From the NCBI RefSeq assembly GCF_003390935.1, contig NZ_QNQZ01000001.1:1054001-1118000 (forward strand): a DNA stretch of 64,000 nt. Direction: 5' to 3'. Both the position numbers and the translations under genes were made by a program. A model generated the notes under the pieces. That model did not search any database, was not told the origin of the DNA, and saw only the letters and a program-made list of their open reading frames with translations. Below are positions 60,329-64,000 of this stretch, one piece after another. This DNA comes from Lewinella sp. IMCC34191. GTDB lineage: Bacteria > Bacteroidota > Bacteroidia > Chitinophagales > Saprospiraceae. Within the stretch, counting starts at the first letter, position 1. Each line of letters starts with the position of its first letter.

Positions 60329-61552
60329 ATGCCCGACCGCCTTCGCCAAATTCCCATCGCCGTTATCCGGGAGGATAAACAGCCCCCCGACGCCCGCGTC
60401 CCCCTGACCCCTAAACAGGTCGCCGGCCTACGCGCAGAGGGCCTCGACATCGTCGTTCAGCCCTCCACCAACCGCTGCTTTTCCGACGAGGAGTACACCA
60501 AACTGGGCATTCCCCTGCAGGAAGACCTCTCCGACCGGCGGCTGCTGCTCGGCATCAAGGAGGTTCCCATCGACCGGTTATTACCCGGAAAGACGTACTG
60601 TAATTTCGCGCACGTAGCGAAGTTCCAGCCGTACAACCAGCCCCTGTTACGGGCGCTGCTGGACCGCAATATTACCCACATTGACTACGAGTACCTGACT
60701 GATGACCGGGGTCGCCGCCTCATTGCTTTCGGTTACTGGGCCGGAATGGTAGGCGCACACAACGGAGTATGGGCGTACGCTAAACGTAGCGGCAAACTGG
60801 AGCTACCCCGGCTCAAGGACGTGTACGACTATGCTGCCGCTAAAAAAGTATATCGCGCCACAAAGCTTCCCGCGATCCGTGTGGTGCTAACGGGTACGGG
60901 ACGGGTCGGCAGCGGTGCCGCACGTGTCCTCAAGGACATGGGCTTTAAAAAAGTATCGCCCGAGGATTTTCTCGGCGAAACGGAAGGTCCCGTTTTCACT
61001 CAGCTAGCGGTAGAAGATTACGCCGCGCACCCCGACGGACGCCCCGTCAAACGCAAGCACTTCTACAAGCACGCGGACGAGTACGTAAGCACCTTCGATC
61101 GCTACGCTGCCCGGGCCGATATCTTCATCAACGGCATCTTCTGGGACGGCAAGGCTCCGGCCTTCTTTACACGGGAGGACATGGGGTCTGCCGACTTCCG
61201 CATCAACACCATCGCCGATGTGACCTGCGATATCGCCCCGGCGGCCAGCGTCCCTTCCACCCTGCGGGCGAGTACCATCGCCGACCCGGTATTCGGTTAC
61301 GACCCTGCCAGTGGTGAGGAAACCCCGCCCTACCGCGACGGCGTAGTCGATGTCATGTCCATCGATAACCTGCCCAGTGAACTGCCGCGGGATGCGAGTA
61401 AAGCATTCGGTCAAACGCTGATTGAGAAGATCTTGCCGGAGTTCGATAAGCCGGAGAGCGAAATCCTACGGCGGGCAACCATAACCGACGCGGGCGAATT
61501 AGGTCCGGACTTTCAGTACCTGACCGAATTCGCCGGACTTTCCCCGTCTTAG
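60329..61552 (+). CDS. Saccharopine dehydrogenase (lysine-forming)-like protein
   Basis: A 407-residue NAD-dependent dehydrogenase of the alanine dehydrogenase/saccharopine dehydrogenase N-terminal type. The start IAVIREDKQPPDARVPLTPK is the family's, the Rossmann segment is VVLTGTGRVGSGAARVLKDM, and the ADVTCDIAPAASVPSTLRAS block is typical of the lysine-ketoglutarate reductase form. It may degrade lysine via saccharopine or act on another amino acid. Note that lysA, a lysine biosynthesis gene, is 3 kb away in the opposite direction, but there is no sign of a common pathway. It ends 14 bases before the aldolase gene. Confidence 0.82.
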   Translation: MPDRLRQIPIAVIREDKQPPDARVPLTPKQVAGLRAEGLDIVVQPSTNRCFSDEEYTKLGIPLQEDLSDRRLLLGIKEVPIDRLLPGKTYCNFAHVAKFQPYNQPLLRALLDRNITHIDYEYLTDDRGRRLIAFGYWAGMVGAHNGVWAYAKRSGKLELPRLKDVYDYAAAKKVYRATKLPAIRVVLTGTGRVGSGAARVLKDMGFKKVSPEDFLGETEGPVFTQLAVEDYAAHPDGRPVKRKHFYKHADEYVSTFDRYAARADIFINGIFWDGKAPAFFTREDMGSADFRINTIADVTCDIAPAASVPSTLRASTIADPVFGYDPASGEETPPYRDGVVDVMSIDNLPSELPRDASKAFGQTLIEKILPEFDKPESEILRRATITDAGELGPDFQYLTEFAGLSPS

Positions 61553-61566
61553 TAGCTTGGCATAGG

Positions 61567-62583
61567 ATGAAGGTCAATCTCATTTCCGATACGGCTACGC
61601 AGCCTACCCCCGCGATGCTGGAAGCCATGTTTGCCGCCGCCGTGGGCGATGACGTTTTCCGGCAGGATCCTACAGTCAATGAACTGGAGGAATACGGTGC
61701 CGAACTGATGGGTATGGAAGCGGCGCTGTTTTGTCCCTCCGGGACCATGACCAATCAGCTGGCCATCAAGGTTCATACCCGCCCCCTCGACGAGGTAATC
61801 TGCGAGGAAAAGAGCCACATCTACCAGTACGAGGGAGGTGTCTACAGCCTGATATCCAACGTTAGTCTCAACACCCTGCACGGGGAGCGCGGAAAGATCC
61901 TGCCGGGTCAGATTGCCGCCGCCGTCAAGCTGGAATACGACTGGCTGCCCCGCACGCGCCTGGTCGTCTTGGAGAATACCTGTAATAAGGGCGGGGGAAG
62001 CATCTACACCATAAGTGAAGCGACCGCGCTGGTCGAGGAAGCCCGGAAACACAAATTGGCGGTCCACCTGGACGGTGCCCGTCTCTTCAACGCCCTGGCC
62101 GAAACGGGTGAATCTCCCGACGAATGGGGCCGGCTTTTCGATACCGTTTCCATTTGTCTGAGCAAGGGACTGGGTGCACCGGTGGGCAGTCTGCTAGTGG
62201 GCCCCGCCGACCTGATTAAGGAAGCGCGTCGGTACCGCAAGGTACTCGGCGGAGGGATGCGGCAATCGGGTTACCTGGCCGCCGCCGGCCTGTACGCGCT
62301 GAAGCACCACCGGGAACGCTTACGCATGGACAACGAGCGCGCCCGCCGGCTAGCGGAAGCCGTCGTGCAACAGCCCTACGTGGAAAGCGTGGAACAGACG
62401 GAAAGTAATATTTGCATCTTCCACCTCGCGGATCGTACCGCCCAAGACTACCTCGAGCAATTGAGCGATCGCGGCATAGCGGCCACTCCCTTCGGACCCA
62501 AGACCGTACGATTTACGACCCACCTGGGTGTCGACGACCGGCAGATCGACTACGTTATCGCCCAACTGCCCCAGCTGGCGTGA
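61567..62583 (+). CDS. ltaE: Low-specificity L-threonine aldolase
   Basis: This PLP enzyme cleaves L-threonine and L-allo-threonine to glycine and acetaldehyde. The 338-residue protein has the characteristic NLISDTATQPTPAMLEAM start, AALFCPSGTMTNQLA, the KSHIYQYEGG histidine block, AVHLDGARLFNA, and the PLP lysine in SICLSKGLGAPVGS. It converges with the ferredoxin gene, overlapping it by 29 bases. A TAGCTTGG sequence six bases before the ATG resembles the local -7 box with one mismatch. Confidence 0.93.
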   Translation: MKVNLISDTATQPTPAMLEAMFAAAVGDDVFRQDPTVNELEEYGAELMGMEAALFCPSGTMTNQLAIKVHTRPLDEVICEEKSHIYQYEGGVYSLISNVSLNTLHGERGKILPGQIAAAVKLEYDWLPRTRLVVLENTCNKGGGSIYTISEATALVEEARKHKLAVHLDGARLFNALAETGESPDEWGRLFDTVSICLSKGLGAPVGSLLVGPADLIKEARRYRKVLGGGMRQSGYLAAAGLYALKHHRERLRMDNERARRLAEAVVQQPYVESVEQTESNICIFHLADRTAQDYLEQLSDRGIAATPFGPKTVRFTTHLGVDDRQIDYVIAQLPQLA

Positions 62584-62791
62584 CTTCAGCCACCGCCGGC
62601 CGGTGACGGATGGTGTCCACCGGGCAGATCTGTTCGCATAGCAAGCAAGCGATATCGCAGGGACGGTCAACCGCAATCGTGTCGAACGGACTCACGAAGC
62701 CGGCCTCCTGCGGGCAAATGGCAATGCAGGCCCCACAGTTAATGCAGGCGTTCCACCCTATGTCGAAGATTACGGGTTGCTGCTTGCTCAT
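62555..62791 (-). CDS. Two-cluster 4Fe-4S ferredoxin
   Basis: A 78-residue ferredoxin with two cluster motifs: C-x2-C-x2-C-x3-CP in NACINCGACIAICPQ and a second C-x3-C-x2-C-x3-CP in CDIACLLCEQICPVDT. Both supply four cysteines, although the second has one extra residue in the first spacing. Its start overlaps the stop of the reductase gene by four bases, so the ferredoxin is most likely that enzyme's electron donor. It converges with the aldolase gene. Confidence 0.87.
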   Translation of the reverse strand: MSKQQPVIFDIGWNACINCGACIAICPQEAGFVSPFDTIAVDRPCDIACLLCEQICPVDTIRHRPAVAEVTPAGAVGR

Positions 62792-63963
62792 ATTTTTTTG
62801 AATTCGGAGGTCGGGCTGAAGTAATCGGACATCGTGGCGTAAAGCTGGCTATCCCTTTCGGCGATGTTCATATTGTGGAAAATGTCCGTCTTGATATCGT
62901 ACAACTTCCACATCTTCTCCCCGACCGCGGACAGCCAGAGGTCCTGGTAAGCACTTAGGGCGTCGGAGCGCAGGGGTAAATTGTCCGCCAGGTGGCCGGA
63001 GAGAAAGGTCCCGGCGATTTTCCCCCCGGCAACAGCGGTATGCAGACCGCCCCCGGTTATCGGATTCACGTGCCGGGCCGCATCACCTACCAGAATCATA
63101 TTATCGGCGTACTGCGTCCGCAGCGGCGAGGCTAGCGGTACGCCCCCACCCTGCACTTCGAGGATGCGGGAGTTGGCAAAGCGATCGGCAAAGAAACTAT
63201 CGGACATGAAACGGTGAAGGTGGTCCTTTGCCGGCTCCTTAGTCATGGTGGCTATCACACCCAGGCCGATTTCCGCATAGCCGTTCCCTTTGGGAAACAC
63301 CCAGGCGTATCCTCCCGGTGCCCAACGGTGTCCCGTGACAATCTCGAGCAAACCCTCCGTTTCGACGCCGTCCACAATGAACTGGAGACAGCCGGCCAAC
63401 TCGGTGATTTTGATGTGTGTCTGTAGGCCGGCCCACTTCCCGACCTGTGACTGCAGGCCATCAGCCCCGACCACGATCCTGGCCGACACGTCGATTTCCT
63501 GATTGTAGCGTCGCAGGTGGACGGTACAACGGCCATCCGGAGTGGGGGTATACCCTAACCCTTCGGTCTTCAGCCATACGTCTACTCCGGCTCGTTCGGC
63601 CTGGGTCATGAGGTGACGGTCAAACCGTCGCCGATCAACAACGTAGCCCAGGGGCTTTTTTCCACCTCCCGATCCGTATTCGTCGGGTTTGAGCCGGCGG
63701 TAATCGTGGACGGTGCGTTCCCCGCGCTCGTCGTATATGGCAAAGCCATAGATGGCCTCGTGGATGAACTCGTCGTCGGGAACGATATCCGCCGCCTCTA
63801 GGGCATGGCGGCTAATGGCTCCGGAGCACTGGATCGGCGCGCCTAGTTCCTGACGTTTATCGACCATGAGAACCCGCAAGCCCGCGTTGGCGGCAAATCG
63901 GGCGGTCGTTGACCCTGCCGGTCCGGAACCAACAATAAGGACGTCGTAATCTAATTGGGGCAT
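62788..63963 (-). CDS. Geranylgeranyl reductase-family flavoprotein
   Basis: A 391-residue FAD enzyme of the geranylgeranyl reductase family, which saturates isoprenoid chains in archaeal lipids, chlorophyll or menaquinone. The FAD motif GSGPAG is at residues 11-16; the family cysteine is in LGAPIQCSGAIS; the second FAD block is MILVGDAARHVNPITGGGLHTA. The next gene, overlapping by four bases, is a ferredoxin. In Methanosarcina a neighbouring ferredoxin serves as electron donor for such a reductase. In this bacterium the substrate could be menaquinone or another polyprenyl chain. It starts at ATG 63963, with 37 bases to the window edge that hold no visible gene. Confidence 0.87.
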   Translation of the reverse strand: MPQLDYDVLIVGSGPAGSTTARFAANAGLRVLMVDKRQELGAPIQCSGAISRHALEAADIVPDDEFIHEAIYGFAIYDERGERTVHDYRRLKPDEYGSGGGKKPLGYVVDRRRFDRHLMTQAERAGVDVWLKTEGLGYTPTPDGRCTVHLRRYNQEIDVSARIVVGADGLQSQVGKWAGLQTHIKITELAGCLQFIVDGVETEGLLEIVTGHRWAPGGYAWVFPKGNGYAEIGLGVIATMTKEPAKDHLHRFMSDSFFADRFANSRILEVQGGGVPLASPLRTQYADNMILVGDAARHVNPITGGGLHTAVAGGKIAGTFLSGHLADNLPLRSDALSAYQDLWLSAVGEKMWKLYDIKTDIFHNMNIAERDSQLYATMSDYFSPTSEFKKI

Positions 63964-64000
63964 GCAGTGCGATTGTCTACTGCCAAACCACTGCCCCGGT

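Overview
The window looks like a chromosomal segment of a fairly G+C-rich member of the Bacteroidota, most likely a Lewinella-like member of the Saprospiria. The phylum call rests on a PorT-type subunit of the type IX secretion system (T9SS), a GldG gliding protein, two secreted proteins with T9SS C-terminal sorting domains, Bacteroidota-style TAnnTTTG/TACCTTCG promoter boxes, and SusD-free but typical Bacteroidota lipoproteins. The genus-level call is an inference from overall protein style; no rRNA is present. No tRNA, rRNA, CRISPR array, insertion sequence or prophage was seen.

Layout. 0-8 kb (minus strand): a membrane protein cut by the window edge, glycerol-3-phosphate dehydrogenase, ketol-acid reductoisomerase, a RibF-glycosyltransferase fusion, and a Gfo/Idh/MocA oxidoreductase paired with a double DUF1080 (3-keto-glycoside hydrolase-like) protein. 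8-20 kb: a START-domain protein, then a tightly packed minus-strand operon. Read 5' to 3' it runs inositol-3-phosphate synthase, HD-like protein, methyltransferase, Gfo/Idh/MocA dehydrogenase, zinc-ribbon metallo-beta-lactamase-fold protein, YcaO protein, TIM-barrel isomerase, GT4 glycosyltransferase and PIG-L deacetylase, followed at short distance by pabB and pabC. 20-31.6 kb: a large T9SS-exported PKD protein, PspC, pseudouridine synthase, dynamin-like GTPase, WbqC, SDR, ChaN, diacylglycerol kinase, vanadium haloperoxidase-like lipoprotein and an alpha/beta hydrolase. 31.6-45 kb: gldG-DUF4340-phospholipase/nuclease-mannosyltransferase operon, bioB, tpiA, porT, menG, gyrA and a TPR protein. 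45-64 kb: a radical SAM DNA-repair-type protein behind a perfect palindrome, a candidate structured RNA, an FGE-like lipoprotein, agmatine deiminase, a glycosylasparaginase, cutC, two tandem DUF4331 proteins, lysA, an LptF/G permease, PAP2, a saccharopine dehydrogenase-like protein, threonine aldolase, and a geranylgeranyl-reductase/ferredoxin pair.

The strongest candidate for an undescribed system is the nine-gene operon at 10440-19884. Eight of its nine genes are joined to the next by overlaps or a 2-base gap, and the remaining junction is 6 bases. Together they look able to make myo-inositol phosphate, oxidise or isomerise a polyol, glycosylate and N-deacetylate it, methylate it, and carry out an ATP-dependent YcaO step. 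The set resembles mycothiol logic (Ino1, GT4, PIG-L) but has no cysteine ligase, and no RiPP precursor gene was seen. I infer a small-molecule pathway with a cyclitol-sugar core; the product is unknown.

A second theme is gene expression. At least six genes have a -7 box of the form TAnnTTYG ending only 4-8 bases before the start codon, which predicts leaderless or nearly leaderless mRNAs.
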